A stretch of DNA of 64,000 bases from Candidatus Sulfotelmatobacter sp. (GCA_025462865.1 JAOAPI010000047.1:40718-104717); one strand, 5' to 3'; positions 52,896-62,046 are shown, numbered from the stretch's first letter. Translations and numbers: made by a program. The notes: generated from the letters alone by a model not told the origin.

Positions 52896-53372
52896 CTAAT
52901 TCTCGTCGTCCTGGTCCGATTCGTCGATGGGAATGCCGCCGAAATCTTCCGACATTTCAAGCAGGCGCTGGTAGCGTTCATACCATTCCGTGCTGACCTC
53001 GCACAGAAACATCGAGCCTTGATACGCCCAACCCAATTGCAGAAATCCGACCTTGCCAACTTGGGCTCGCAGCCAGCGGGCATCTTCCACGTCGTCGCCA
53101 TCGGAAAATTCCGAGTGCGTAAGCCGTTGCACCAACTCGTCAAGTTCCTCGCGGTCCAGCTTCCAGGAGTGCATAGTCAGGAACGGGGCCGCGGCGGTCT
53201 TAGCAAGCTCGACGAAATCCTTCCAGCCATCAGGATTGGTGCCAGTCTCCCACATGACGCATTGCACCTCTTCGTAGTCCACGTAGCCGTGGAAACGGCG
53301 CATACCATGGCCTTCGATGAAGGCGATCATGTCATCTTTGATAATGGATAGGTCTTCTGGGGTGGGCGACAT
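52896..53372 (-). CDS. Conserved-looking protein of unknown function, upstream of recJ
   Basis: A 158-residue soluble acidic protein; no family is recognised. The ATG at 53372 gives an N-terminus MSPTPEDLSIIKDDMIAFIEGHGMRR... (in part), while the longer frame upstream has no features. Aromatic and acidic residues are frequent (FHGYVDYEEVQCVMWETG, FGGIPIDESDQDDEN). The stop is 2 bp before the recJ start, so it is cotranscribed and perhaps translationally coupled. This suggests, without proof, a role near RecJ in DNA repair. Confidence 0.75.
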   Translation of the reverse strand: MSPTPEDLSIIKDDMIAFIEGHGMRRFHGYVDYEEVQCVMWETGTNPDGWKDFVELAKTAAAPFLTMHSWKLDREELDELVQRLTHSEFSDGDDVEDARWLRAQVGKVGFLQLGWAYQGSMFLCEVSTEWYERYQRLLEMSEDFGGIPIDESDQDDEN

Positions 53373-53449
53373 AATAAATCTCAGCAAGTAGAGTATTGTA
53401 TGCCGTTTGCCCCGGAACCTGCCAGCGCGGGAGTGGAGGGGGGGCATGC

Positions 53450-53626
53450 TTATTTTGGCAGTTCCCTCAGCGGCGGGGAACACAACTTCCAGAATTCTTC
53501 CGCCCGCTTGCCGGCGTGATCCGGACCCTCAAAGGACTCGTTCTGCTGACTGAACGAAAAAATGCTTGCGGAAAAAACAACTACGAGGACGGACAACAAC
53601 CGAGACAGGTTCGATGCGGCGCCCAC
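53450..53626 (-). CDS. Possible small secreted peptide
   Basis: A 58-residue frame starting at GTG 53626 encodes a plausible signal peptide (LSRLLSVLVVVFSASIFSFSQQ) followed by a short acidic-to-basic mature part (NESFEGPDHAGKRAEEFWKL..). It is on the minus strand in the 443-bp gap between the recJ-upstream gene and purB. No Shine-Dalgarno is evident, and the start could also be a TTG nearby. Conservation would be needed to believe it, so this is a low-confidence call. Confidence 0.3.
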   Translation of the reverse strand: MGAASNLSRLLSVLVVVFSASIFSFSQQNESFEGPDHAGKRAEEFWKLCSPPLRELPK

Positions 53627-53815
53627 ACCGACTGCATTTCGTAACCGCGCTATTCCGATGCTAGAGCCAGACGTGTGGTTGTCTTGCGGCGATGTAGGCG
53701 ACCGGAACCGCAGTCGTTTTGCCGCCTCCCGGGGCGGGTGCTGGCCTCTTTCCCTCCCTCCATTTAGAATCTTCTGTCCACTTTCATCCACATTAAGTTA
53801 AGAGGAGCCCACGCC

Positions 53816-55174
53816 TTGATCCCGCGCTATACCCGCCCAGAAATGGGCCGCATCTGGAGCGATGAAAATCGCTTCCGCACCTGGCTGGCGGTCGAAGTCG
53901 CCGCTACTGAAACTCTGGCCGAAGCCGGCATGGTGCCGAAAGAGGCGGCGCGAGCGATTCGCGAGCGATCGGATTTCAGTGTGCAGCGCATTCACGAGAT
54001 CGAGGCCGAGGTGCGACACGATGTGATCGCCTTCACCACGGCGGTTGCTGAGATCGTCGGTCCTCATGCGCGCTGGTTCCACTACGGACTAACGTCCAAC
54101 GATGTCGTCGACACGGCGCAGGCCCTGCTTATCAAGCAGGCCTCGGCTCTGATCGCACAAGACCTTGATCGTCTGGCGGAAGTACTGGAACGCCGTGCAT
54201 GGGAGTTCAAGGACACGCCGATGGTGGGCCGGACCCATGGCATTCACGCTGAGCCCATCACGTTCGGCTTCAAATTGGCCAACTGGTATTCGGAGATGCA
54301 GCGCAACATTGCGCGCTTTAAATCCGCAGCAGAGGATTTAAGGGTTGGAAAGTTTTCTGGCGCGGTAGGAATTTTTGCGCACCTGACGCCAGAGATCGAA
54401 GAGAAGATTTGCGCCCGCCTCGGTCTGAAGGCGGCGGCCATTTCATCGCAAGTGATCCAACGCGATCGCCACGCGCACTATCTCGCCACGCTGGCCGTGA
54501 TTGCGTCCACTCTGGATAAGATCGCAACTGAAATTCGCCACTTGCAGCGCACTGAAGTGCGCGAAGCGGAAGAGTTCTTCAGCGAAAAGCAGAAGGGCTC
54601 TTCGGCCATGCCGCACAAGCGGAATCCGATAACTTCCGAGCAGATCAGTGGACTGGCACGCGTGGTGCGTGGCAATGCGCTGGCGGGATTGGAAAACGTC
54701 GCGCTCTGGCATGAACGCGACATCTCGCATTCGTCGGCCGAGCGTGTAATTCTTCCTGATTCCACCACATTGATCGACTATCTCCTTAACAAGACCACTA
54801 ATTTGATCGAAACCATGTTGGTCTATCCAGACCGGATGCTGGTGAATTTGGAAAGCACGCGAGGGCTTATTTTCAGCGGACAGCTTTTGCTCGATCTGGT
54901 GGAGCACGGTGTTTCCCGCGAAGAAGCGTATCGGGCCGTGCAATCGCATGCCATGCGCGCTTGGAAGGAAGGCCTGGATTTCAAACGCCTGGTGCTGGCC
55001 GACAAGAAGATCACTAGTAAAGTTCCGCGGAAACAGATCGAGTATGCCTTCGAGCTGTCGCGCCAGCTAAAAAACGTAAACAAGATTTTCGCGCGGGTTT
55101 TTGGAGGTAAGGTCAGCAAAAGCCGCCGCGCAAACCCGGCCGCGCGACTGAAAACCTCGAATCGCATTCGCTAG
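53816..55174 (+). CDS. purB: Adenylosuccinate lyase
   Basis: A 452-residue enzyme catalysing two fumarate-releasing steps of purine synthesis. Family signatures are HYGLTSNDVVDTAQ near 90, GRTHGIHAEPITFG (general acid His), and the flexible catalytic loop KQKGSSAMPHKRNP with its serine base. It starts with TTG at 53816, preceded by AGAGGAG, giving the standard N-terminus (IPRYTRPEMGRIW). Purine genes are not otherwise clustered here. The last 20 residues are basic and less conserved. Confidence 0.95.
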   Translation: MIPRYTRPEMGRIWSDENRFRTWLAVEVAATETLAEAGMVPKEAARAIRERSDFSVQRIHEIEAEVRHDVIAFTTAVAEIVGPHARWFHYGLTSNDVVDTAQALLIKQASALIAQDLDRLAEVLERRAWEFKDTPMVGRTHGIHAEPITFGFKLANWYSEMQRNIARFKSAAEDLRVGKFSGAVGIFAHLTPEIEEKICARLGLKAAAISSQVIQRDRHAHYLATLAVIASTLDKIATEIRHLQRTEVREAEEFFSEKQKGSSAMPHKRNPITSEQISGLARVVRGNALAGLENVALWHERDISHSSAERVILPDSTTLIDYLLNKTTNLIETMLVYPDRMLVNLESTRGLIFSGQLLLDLVEHGVSREEAYRAVQSHAMRAWKEGLDFKRLVLADKKITSKVPRKQIEYAFELSRQLKNVNKIFARVFGGKVSKSRRANPAARLKTSNRIR

Positions 55175-55196
55175 AACGACTTGTTGGCCGTTCCAG

Positions 55197-55246
55197 GAGC
55201 AGTTCAGAGCAAAGAGCAGTTCAGAGCAAAGAGCGTTCAGAGCAAA
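55197..55246 (+). repeat. Tandem 17-bp repeat, three copies
   Basis: The unit GAGCAGTTCAGAGCAAA occurs at 55197-55213 and 55214-55230. A third copy at 55231-55246 lacks one base. It lies between purB and the HEAT protein gene. Such arrays can vary in copy number or bind proteins. Confidence 0.8.
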
Positions 55247-55357
55247 TTGTTCAGCTTCCCTTCGATTTGTGTTCACCCTTTCCTCCTTGTCTGCATCCTA
55301 AATTCGCGCATGGCATATGCTCCGCTCGTTTAGAAAAGCCTGCTCCGGAGAACCACC

Positions 55358-56260
55358 GTGTCCCTCAGTCATCCCTCGCGACTTTCAGCCTTTCTTCTGG
55401 CGGGCGTAGCGCTCTTCCTGACTTTAAGCGTGCCGTCGTTTGCGGTCAGTGGCCAGCAGAAAGCCTGGGCCTTGTTTGAATCCGCCGCCAAGTCCAAGAA
55501 TGCGGCCCAACGGGCTATTGGCATTCGAGCTCTGGGATTGCTGCGCGATAATGCGCGCGCACGGAAGCTCGCCGAGGGCGTTCTGGAAGACAACAGACCG
55601 GAAGTCCGCGCCGCCGCCGCTACCGCTTTGGGTCAAATGCACGCGACGGAATCGATCGCCAAACTGCAAAAGCTTTTGAAAGACGACAGGATCTCCGTTG
55701 TTATGGCAGCTGCTCACTCCTTGCGCGATTTAAAGGACAACACTTCCGCGTACTCCGTTTACTACGATGTGCTGACTGGCGAGAGGAAAGGCGATGGCTT
55801 GATCGCTCAACAGATGGACACACTACACAATCCTAAAGAACTCGCCATGATTGGGCTGGAACAAGGAATCGGATACGTTCCTTTCGCCGGGATCGGATGG
55901 GATGCCTGGCGCTATACGCACAAGAAAGATCCGCACCCGGTGCGTGCTGTGGCCGCCACTCTGCTGGCACATGATCCCGATCCGAAGTCGAGCGCGGCTC
56001 TGCTAAAGGCCGCAGTGAGCGATAAAGACTGGATCGTGCGGGCCGCGGCGCTACAAGCCATTGCCGAGCGGGGCGACGCGTCTTTGGAAGAGAAAATTGA
56101 AGTCAGCCTTTACGACGTGAATTCGCACGTGCGTTACACGGCGGCTGCCACCGTGATTCGCCTCACCGTTTTAGGACGCAAAGCGGTCCGCAAAGAAACC
56201 GAGAAAAAGATTGCGACGACCGATTCTCCGGCCGTTCCTGCCACCTCTGCTTCTCGCTAG
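55358..56260 (+). CDS. Secreted HEAT-repeat protein
   Basis: A 300-residue exported protein starting with GTG (CGGAGAA upstream) and a signal peptide (FLLAGVALFLTLSVPSFA). From residue 45 it has repeated helical pairs with HEAT/PBS-lyase character: RPEVRAAAATALGQMH, RISVVMAAAHSLRDL, PVRAVAATLLAHD, WIVRAAALQAIAERG, HVRYTAAATVIRL. A central stretch (about 150-195, NPKELAMIGLEQGIGYVPFAGIG) is less regular and partly hydrophobic. It probably serves as a protein-protein scaffold in the periplasm. Confidence 0.85.
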   Translation: MSLSHPSRLSAFLLAGVALFLTLSVPSFAVSGQQKAWALFESAAKSKNAAQRAIGIRALGLLRDNARARKLAEGVLEDNRPEVRAAAATALGQMHATESIAKLQKLLKDDRISVVMAAAHSLRDLKDNTSAYSVYYDVLTGERKGDGLIAQQMDTLHNPKELAMIGLEQGIGYVPFAGIGWDAWRYTHKKDPHPVRAVAATLLAHDPDPKSSAALLKAAVSDKDWIVRAAALQAIAERGDASLEEKIEVSLYDVNSHVRYTAAATVIRLTVLGRKAVRKETEKKIATTDSPAVPATSASR

Positions 56261-56394
56261 CTGACGTACGGACAGGGCTTCGCTCGCCTCGGTCGGCGGT
56301 ATCCCGCATGTGCATCCTGGCTTGTTTTCCGCGCATCAAACAATTAACCAAGTAGTTAGATCGTAAAGTTCCGTCAAGAGGTCGGAGGTGACCT

Positions 56395-57177
56395 GTGACT
56401 AAAAATGTGTGGAAGTCCCTGGGCGGGATACTGGCCGTTGGAACGCTGAGCGCGACGTTGTTAGCTCAAACCCCGGCTGCTGCGGCCCGCTATGATAATC
56501 AAATTCAACCTGCAATCGAACACAAGCTCGCGACCAAGAAGCAACTGAGCGATGTGAAGTCCAGAGTGGAAGATGGCATCGTAACTCTGACCGGCACGGT
56601 AGACCTTTACCAGCGCAAGCTGGATGCTGCCAAGCTCGCTCGGAAAACATCGAACGTGCAAGGCGTGCGCAACCTGATCACAGTTGCGGGGCCAAACATT
56701 ACCGACGCGCAGCTTGAGCAAAAACTAGGTCGGAAACTGACCTACGTTCGCGTTGGCTACGACAACGTGTTCGACTACTTCGCGATCGGTGTGAAGGACG
56801 GAGTAGTGACGGTTGAGGGTCAGGATCGGACTGGTGTCGGCCGCGACGAAGCGCTCGCGGATATTTACAATCAGCCCGGCGTGAAGGACGTGGTCGACAA
56901 GATTTCCCTGGAGCCCGTCTCGTTTTTCGATGACGATCTGCGGATTCGCGCGGCCCGGGTGATCTACCGCGATCCCGTCCTGAGCAAGTACGCGATCGAT
57001 CCGGCGCATCCGATCCGCATCATCGTGGACAACGGTCACATCACGCTCTACGGGGTCGTCATCGATGTGATGGATAAGCAGGTCGCCGGGATAAGGGCGA
57101 ATCAGCTCTTCGGCGCCTTCAGCGTAGATAACAAACTGGTGGTGGAGAAAGATTCCGACCAGTCTAATGGCATGTAG
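56395..57177 (+). CDS. Periplasmic protein with three BON domains
   Basis: A 260-residue exported protein. It starts with GTG behind a strong GGAGGTGA ribosome-binding site and has a signal peptide ending near TPAAAA. Three BON domains follow: about 33-100 (VEDGIVTLTGTVD), 105-180 (VKDGVVTVEGQDRTG, NQPGVKDVVDKI) and 185-255 (VDNGHITLYGVVIDVMDK). The third is longer than usual. BON domains bind phospholipid or hydrophobic surfaces, as in OsmY and the BON lipoproteins. A strong terminator follows. Confidence 0.88.
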   Translation: MTKNVWKSLGGILAVGTLSATLLAQTPAAAARYDNQIQPAIEHKLATKKQLSDVKSRVEDGIVTLTGTVDLYQRKLDAAKLARKTSNVQGVRNLITVAGPNITDAQLEQKLGRKLTYVRVGYDNVFDYFAIGVKDGVVTVEGQDRTGVGRDEALADIYNQPGVKDVVDKISLEPVSFFDDDLRIRAARVIYRDPVLSKYAIDPAHPIRIIVDNGHITLYGVVIDVMDKQVAGIRANQLFGAFSVDNKLVVEKDSDQSNGM

Positions 57178-57207
57178 AAAAGGGTGTAAAGCAGTTCTGT
57201 CGATCTG

Positions 57208-57235
57208 GGCGCGGCGCAAGCCGCGCCTTTTTTCT
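57208..57235 (+). terminator. Rho-independent terminator after the BON gene
   Basis: GGCGCGGC-GCAA-GCCGCGCC forms an 8-bp perfect stem with a GNRA tetraloop and a six-T run. It overlaps the stop of the convergent larB gene by two bases. Confidence 0.93.
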
Positions 57236-57995
57236 ATAGCCGATTAATCAGGGACGCGACATAACCGCCGCCGAAGCCATTATCAATATTCACTACGCTC
57301 ACATTCGAAGCGCAGGAATTCAGCATGCCGAGCAGCGCCGTCAATCCTTTGAAGGACGCTCCGTACCCCACGCTCGTGGGTACGGCAATCACCGGCACTC
57401 CGACCAACCCCCCCACAACGCTGGGGAGCGCGCCTTCCATGCCGGCGCAAACAATTACAACTCGAGCCTTTGTCAGGGCCTCGCGGTTGGCCAGCAAACG
57501 GTGAATGCCCGCAACACCGATGTCGTAAAAGTGCTCAACTTTATTCCCCATGATTTCCGCGGTTACCACCGCCTCCTCGGCCACGGAGATATCGCTGGTT
57601 CCCGCCGAAACCACAGCGATCGTGCCCTTGCCATACATTTGCGGATCACGCTGCAAAATAATAGCCCGTGCCAGTTCTCGATATTCTGCCGCGCGAACTT
57701 TCTTCTTCACCGCAGCAAATTGTTTCTTGTCGGCATGGGTGGCGAGGACGTTGCCCCCGTGCTTCGCGAGGCGCGCGAAAATTTCTGCCGTATGGGATGC
57801 GGTCTTGCGCTCTCCGAAAATTACTTCCGGCATGCCTACGCGCAGAGAGCGATGATGGTCAACCTTGGCAAATCCCAGGTCTTCAAATGGCAAATGGCGC
57901 AGGCGCTCCACTGCGTCGTCGGGCGAGAGTTTGCCCTTGCGCACCTGCTCGAACAATTTGCGGATGGATTCAGCGTTCACGCGAGCACTCAGCAA
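57234..57995 (-). CDS. larB: Nickel-pincer cofactor biosynthesis protein LarB
   Basis: A 253-residue protein with an N-terminal helical region (residues 1-85, [23 protein letters not shown] then [12 protein letters not shown]) and a C-terminal PurE-like domain ([59 protein letters not shown], in part). LarB carboxylates and hydrolyses nicotinic acid adenine dinucleotide in making the pyridinium dithiocarboxylate cofactor of lactate racemase and related enzymes. No larA, larC or larE is in the window. The length and motifs fit the family well. Confidence 0.93.
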   Translation of the reverse strand: MLSARVNAESIRKLFEQVRKGKLSPDDAVERLRHLPFEDLGFAKVDHHRSLRVGMPEVIFGERKTASHTAEIFARLAKHGGNVLATHADKKQFAAVKKKVRAAEYRELARAIILQRDPQMYGKGTIAVVSAGTSDISVAEEAVVTAEIMGNKVEHFYDIGVAGIHRLLANREALTKARVVIVCAGMEGALPSVVGGLVGVPVIAVPTSVGYGASFKGLTALLGMLNSCASNVSVVNIDNGFGGGYVASLINRL

Positions 57996-58045
57996 TCAAA
58001 ATTCAGCCGAGCGAAGTATAGAGATTAGCATTTCGCGATGAATCG

Positions 58046-58072
58046 TAGCGCCGGCATCCTGCCGGCTGTCCT
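58046..58072 (+). repeat. GCCGGCATCCTGCCGGC palindrome
   Basis: GCCGGC-ATCCT-GCCGGC, within a wider GCGCCGGCATCCTGCCGGCTG word, is a short hairpin-forming repeat of a kind often dispersed between acidobacterial genes. It lies between larB and the ChaN-like gene. Confidence 0.45.
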
Positions 58073-58149
58073 GTGGCGTCTCGCCCCGGCGGGTAAAGCG
58101 GACATCGGCTGACAAGTTTCTTTAAAGTTTTGAAATTGGAGAGAGATCC

Positions 58150-59733
58150 TCACCCGCGCGAAGCAGACCGAACTCTGGCAATCACTGCCGTGCAGACTTT
58201 TCGCGCAAGTCCAGGCCGGTCGAGGTGAGCCAGAAAAAGCCGGCGCAGCCCACCGGGCTTCACCCTTCCGGCGAGATAAGCAGCGTACATCCGGCTTCCA
58301 ATGCGGTAGCCCCAAACCCTCGCGATACTTTCAAACTTGTTTTGATCCGCGCGAATCGCCGCCTGTGCGGCTTTTTCGCATGCCGCGCGTGAAAGCACGC
58401 CGTCCTCTTCGGACTCGGGCGCCGGCCTTGCAGGGTACAGCACCCGCGACCCGAAGTATGCCACCGCATGCTCTACGACTTGCGTGTAGAAGGCGTCCGC
58501 CGTCAGCGCACTTGAGACCCCAGCACCGTTGTTCCTGTTCAGGCCTTGCCCATTCTGCCGCTGCGGCAAGCCGCGGCAGGCGTGATGCAGAAAGCGAGCA
58601 GCGTCCTCAGCGGCGTGCATCATTTGAAACTCGCGGATACAAAATGCATTTAGCTGGGGAAGATAGGCACTGCCGCGTTCCTCCACGGTTGCCAGCATCA
58701 CTTTGAGTTGCAGATCACTAATTCCCTTGCGCGAGAGTAACCGTCGCAGCATTGCATCTGAGGAATTGCCATGCACTTCGGGCAGCATATCGACCAGAAA
58801 TTTCGGCTGCGTGCCATTGTGCGGCGAATAGCGGTTGATTTCCAGAAACGCCGCGAGGCTGTCGATCAGGTTATAGATAGTTGGGGCGAAGTCCGGACCG
58901 GTATCACAGCGGCTCCACTGGTCGAGAAATAAACGATAGCTTTCATATTTTTCGAGCGGCGTCGCGTTAAAAACACAGACCACATCGTCGTTCACTCGCA
59001 CTGCATCCACCTTGTCTACACGCTCCCCTGCGGCGCGCCAATACAGGGCGTCAATGTTCTGCAACACGGTCAGAATTCGCGTGCCAGGCATTTGCTTCTG
59101 CAACACAGCCGGCAGATGCCCCGGAGCCAGATGCGACTCGCCAAAGAGCACGAGGATCACCGCTTCGGGATGACGTTCGCGAATTTCCGCTAGTTTCGCC
59201 GCAGCGTGACGATCGCGCGCTCCGATTTTCCGCAGATTTTCACGGGGCATGCAATCCAGACCGTAGATGGCATCGCCGTGATCGCGGGCCGCAACGAGCA
59301 ATTCGTAAAATGGACTCCAGTCGTAGCCCCAGTCGATATCGAATCGAATGCGCTGGCGCAGTTCGGTTTCGTCAATTTCTCGCCGCCACCATTCGTCAAG
59401 AATGTGCTGGTCACGGGCAAAGATGGTTTCGACTCCGAGCACAACTGGCCGATCTCCAGTGAGCGCACGCTCCTCGATAAGCGATGCTGCATAGCGCTGG
59501 GCGCCGGGAAGCGCGTGGTAGTCGCCGATCAAAACAACATCGGCGGCGTGCAACGCAAGTTGGATCGCTTGCGAATCGAGAAGAGAATCGTAACTGTGGA
59601 AAGCCTCGTTGAACTCTCGCAGATATTTGCGCCGACTGTGCGAATCCTGGGCACGGATTTCTCGTTCCACGCCAGCCAACGCGTGGAGTTGAGCTATGCT
59701 GCGGCGGGATCGCAAGTTGGCCGTGGATGCCAT
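58150..59733 (-). CDS. ChaN/DUF399-family protein with large C-terminal extension
   Basis: A 527-residue protein. Residues about 50-290 show the ChaN (Cofac_haem_bdg, Tiki-like) fold: VVLIGDYHALPGAQRY (first metal or haem motif), VVLGVETIF, then VLFGESHLAPGHLP with the GExH motif. ChaN proteins are iron-regulated haem-binding lipoproteins, but here no signal peptide is evident. The C-terminal half (about 290-527) is absent from typical members; it is helical, with FMMHAAEDAARFLHHACRG-like His-rich segments. The start ATG is at 59733, divergent from ubiX across 85 bp. Confidence 0.75.
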   Translation of the reverse strand: MASTANLRSRRSIAQLHALAGVEREIRAQDSHSRRKYLREFNEAFHSYDSLLDSQAIQLALHAADVVLIGDYHALPGAQRYAASLIEERALTGDRPVVLGVETIFARDQHILDEWWRREIDETELRQRIRFDIDWGYDWSPFYELLVAARDHGDAIYGLDCMPRENLRKIGARDRHAAAKLAEIRERHPEAVILVLFGESHLAPGHLPAVLQKQMPGTRILTVLQNIDALYWRAAGERVDKVDAVRVNDDVVCVFNATPLEKYESYRLFLDQWSRCDTGPDFAPTIYNLIDSLAAFLEINRYSPHNGTQPKFLVDMLPEVHGNSSDAMLRRLLSRKGISDLQLKVMLATVEERGSAYLPQLNAFCIREFQMMHAAEDAARFLHHACRGLPQRQNGQGLNRNNGAGVSSALTADAFYTQVVEHAVAYFGSRVLYPARPAPESEEDGVLSRAACEKAAQAAIRADQNKFESIARVWGYRIGSRMYAAYLAGRVKPGGLRRLFLAHLDRPGLARKVCTAVIARVRSASRG

Positions 59734-59818
59734 ACGTCAGCTTCTAGCTCCTTCTAACTCTCGCTCTCAGTCTTGACTTCCTGTTCGGCAACTCCCTATG
59801 CTCCAACTCGAGGTGATA

Positions 59819-60532
59819 ATGCATCCCCGCGCTGGAGGCGCATTGCCGAACCACCCGCCGCAGAATCTGACGATCGCAACCACCGGCGCCAGCGGTTCGG
59901 TATTTCTGCGGCATTTACTGCTCTCGGTCGAACGCGATGTTCGCGTTCGAACCGTCAACTTCATTGCCTCGGACTCCGCCTTGCGCGTGATGGCTGAAGA
60001 ACTCGGCATCCAGGGACGCTCGAATCTTCTCGCCAGAATCTTGCTCGGCCGAACTCCCGGCTCCGAAAAACGTTCCCTAAAATCAACGCGAGGAAAGGCC
60101 ATCGGCAACGCAAGCGGATCATCCAAAAATAAAATCTCCAAAAGTAAAATCAAAGAACAATCAAACGCTGATATCGGCGCCAACGTGGCCAGCGGTTCTT
60201 ATCCCGCCGATGCCATGATCGTGCTCCCGTGCAGCGTGGGCACTTTGGCCCGCATTGCGAACGGCGTCGCTTCGCAACTGATCGAGCGCGCGGCTGATGT
60301 CTGCCTCAAAGAGAAGCGCCCGCTGGTGCTCTGCGTACGCGAGACGCCGCTCAACAAAATTCACATCCGCAACATGTACCGCGCCGCTGATGCAGGGGCG
60401 ACCATCTTTCCGCTCATTCCGGCCTTCTATTACCGGCCGTCAAGCTTAGATGACATGGCCCGCGAGTTCGCCTATCGCGTGCTGGCTCACCTCGGCCTTC
60501 CGCAACCCGACGCCTTCCGCTGGAAGGGTTGA
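59819..60532 (+). CDS. ubiX: Flavin prenyltransferase UbiX
   Basis: A 237-residue enzyme of the Flavoprotein family that prenylates FMN to make the cofactor of UbiD decarboxylases. Signature segments are TGASGSVFL (flavin phosphate), ADAMIVLPCSVGTLARIANG (seen in part), ERAADVCLKEKRPLVLCVRETPLN and NMYRAADAGATIFP. The ATG at 59819 is chosen for its GAGG 5 nt upstream over one 21 nt earlier. A Lys/Ser/Asn-rich stretch of about 40 residues (about 80-118) is inserted before the ADAMIV strand; normal UbiX is about 190 residues. No ubiD lies nearby. Confidence 0.92.
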   Translation: MHPRAGGALPNHPPQNLTIATTGASGSVFLRHLLLSVERDVRVRTVNFIASDSALRVMAEELGIQGRSNLLARILLGRTPGSEKRSLKSTRGKAIGNASGSSKNKISKSKIKEQSNADIGANVASGSYPADAMIVLPCSVGTLARIANGVASQLIERAADVCLKEKRPLVLCVRETPLNKIHIRNMYRAADAGATIFPLIPAFYYRPSSLDDMAREFAYRVLAHLGLPQPDAFRWKG

Positions 60533-60697
60533 GCCATCAACCACTTACGCGCCTACATTTAAAAAGTCTTCGACCTTAGGGAAAGATCGGCCTGAACTGA
60601 GGGAATCTCCAGTGTAGGCAGCCAAGCGGACGGCTTACAGATACCCGGCGGTCATGTACGAGCGGGGAACTTCCGGAAACAACGCGCTGCATTCACT

Positions 60698-61966
60698 GTG
60701 AAGGTGCGATGCGGCTACGATAATGAGGCGCGACGCTTGACCACAACTCTTCAAACTCGGTGCTGCATTGTGGGCGGCGGTCCAGCCGGCATGATGCTCG
60801 GTTTCCTGCTCGCTCGTGCCGGCGTGGACGTTGTTGTGCTCGAAAAGCACGCCGATTTCCTGCGCGATTTTCGCGGCGATACCATTCATCCCTCCACTCT
60901 CGAAGTCATGTACGAATTGGGGATTCTGGAAGAGTTTCTCAAACGGCCTCATCAGGAAGTACGCGAACTGTCCGCCCAGGTGGGCGATGAAATGCTCGGA
61001 ATCGCCGACTTCAGTCACTTGCCAACACATTGCAAATTTCTGGCGTTAATGCCGCAATGGGATTTTTTGAACTTCATTGTCGAGCAGGGCAAACGCTATG
61101 CCCGTTTCCAGGCGAAGATGCAGGCGGAAGCCGTCGGTCTGATCAAGCAAGATGGCCGCATCGTAGGAGTAAGTGTGAAAACTCCAGCCGGCCTGGTTGA
61201 AATTCGCGCGGGCCTTACCGTGGGAGCTGACGGGCGGCATTCCATTGTGCGCGAGCTCGCGGGCTTTGAGGTCGAGGATTTGGGGGCGCCGATCGACGTT
61301 TTGTGGATGCGCATCAGCCGTCGCCCCAACGATCGGGAGCAGACTCTGGGACACGCGGTGGCCGGAAGGATTTTGGTCATGATCAACCGCGAAGATTACT
61401 GGCAGTGCGCCTTCGTTATTCCGAAGGGGGCCGCGGATGAGATTCGCAAGCGCGGGATCGAGCAGTTTCGCCAAGACATCGCAAACCTTGAGCCTTTCCT
61501 CCGCGATCGCGTCAACGAACTGCGCGAGTGGAATGATGTGAGCCTGCTGACCGTGAAAGTTGATCGTCTGCGAAAGTGGTGGCGGCCCGGACTTCTGTGC
61601 ATTGGGGACGCGGCACATGCGATGTCACCGGTCGGAGGAGTCGGAATCAATCTTGCGATTCAGGATGCGGTCGCGTCCGCCAATATTCTGTCTGCGAAAC
61701 TGGGCGCCGATAACCTGAGCGACCGCGACCTCGCTGCCGTACAACGCCGCAGAGAGTTTCCTACCCGCGCAACGCAAAGGCTTCAGGTTGCGATTCAGAA
61801 CCGGGTAATTCGCCGGGTATTGTCGAGTTCTGAGGCTTTGACCGTTCCGTGGCCCCTTCGGCTGCTGCAATTATGGCCTTCCCTGCGCCGCATCCCCGCG
61901 CGCGTGGTTGGACTTGGATTCCGTCCGGAGAATGTGCGCACGCCGGAATCGAGTCAAAGTCACTAA
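60698..61966 (+). CDS. FAD-dependent aromatic-hydroxylase-like oxidoreductase
   Basis: A 422-residue flavoprotein of the FAD_binding_3 (PHBH) class. The GxGxxG motif is CCIVGGGPAGMMLGFLLARAG with an acidic end (VVVLEK), the DG motif is GADGRHSIVRELAG, and the GD motif is CIGDAAHAMSPVGGVGINLAIQDA (in part). It is likely a class A monooxygenase or related oxidoreductase acting on phenols, quinones or carotenoid-like substrates. The start is a GTG at 60698 or a TTG at 60737; neither has a perfect ribosome-binding site. It lies downstream of ubiX on the same strand after 165 bp, so a shared pathway is possible but unproven. Confidence 0.85.
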   Translation: MKVRCGYDNEARRLTTTLQTRCCIVGGGPAGMMLGFLLARAGVDVVVLEKHADFLRDFRGDTIHPSTLEVMYELGILEEFLKRPHQEVRELSAQVGDEMLGIADFSHLPTHCKFLALMPQWDFLNFIVEQGKRYARFQAKMQAEAVGLIKQDGRIVGVSVKTPAGLVEIRAGLTVGADGRHSIVRELAGFEVEDLGAPIDVLWMRISRRPNDREQTLGHAVAGRILVMINREDYWQCAFVIPKGAADEIRKRGIEQFRQDIANLEPFLRDRVNELREWNDVSLLTVKVDRLRKWWRPGLLCIGDAAHAMSPVGGVGINLAIQDAVASANILSAKLGADNLSDRDLAAVQRRREFPTRATQRLQVAIQNRVIRRVLSSSEALTVPWPLRLLQLWPSLRRIPARVVGLGFRPENVRTPESSQSH

Positions 61967-62046
61967 GGATTTTTAATCGATGTCCTGGGCACGGTGATAG
62001 GATTCGTTAGTTCTTAGCCTGCGACGCTGCTCTATTTTTTGCTGGA

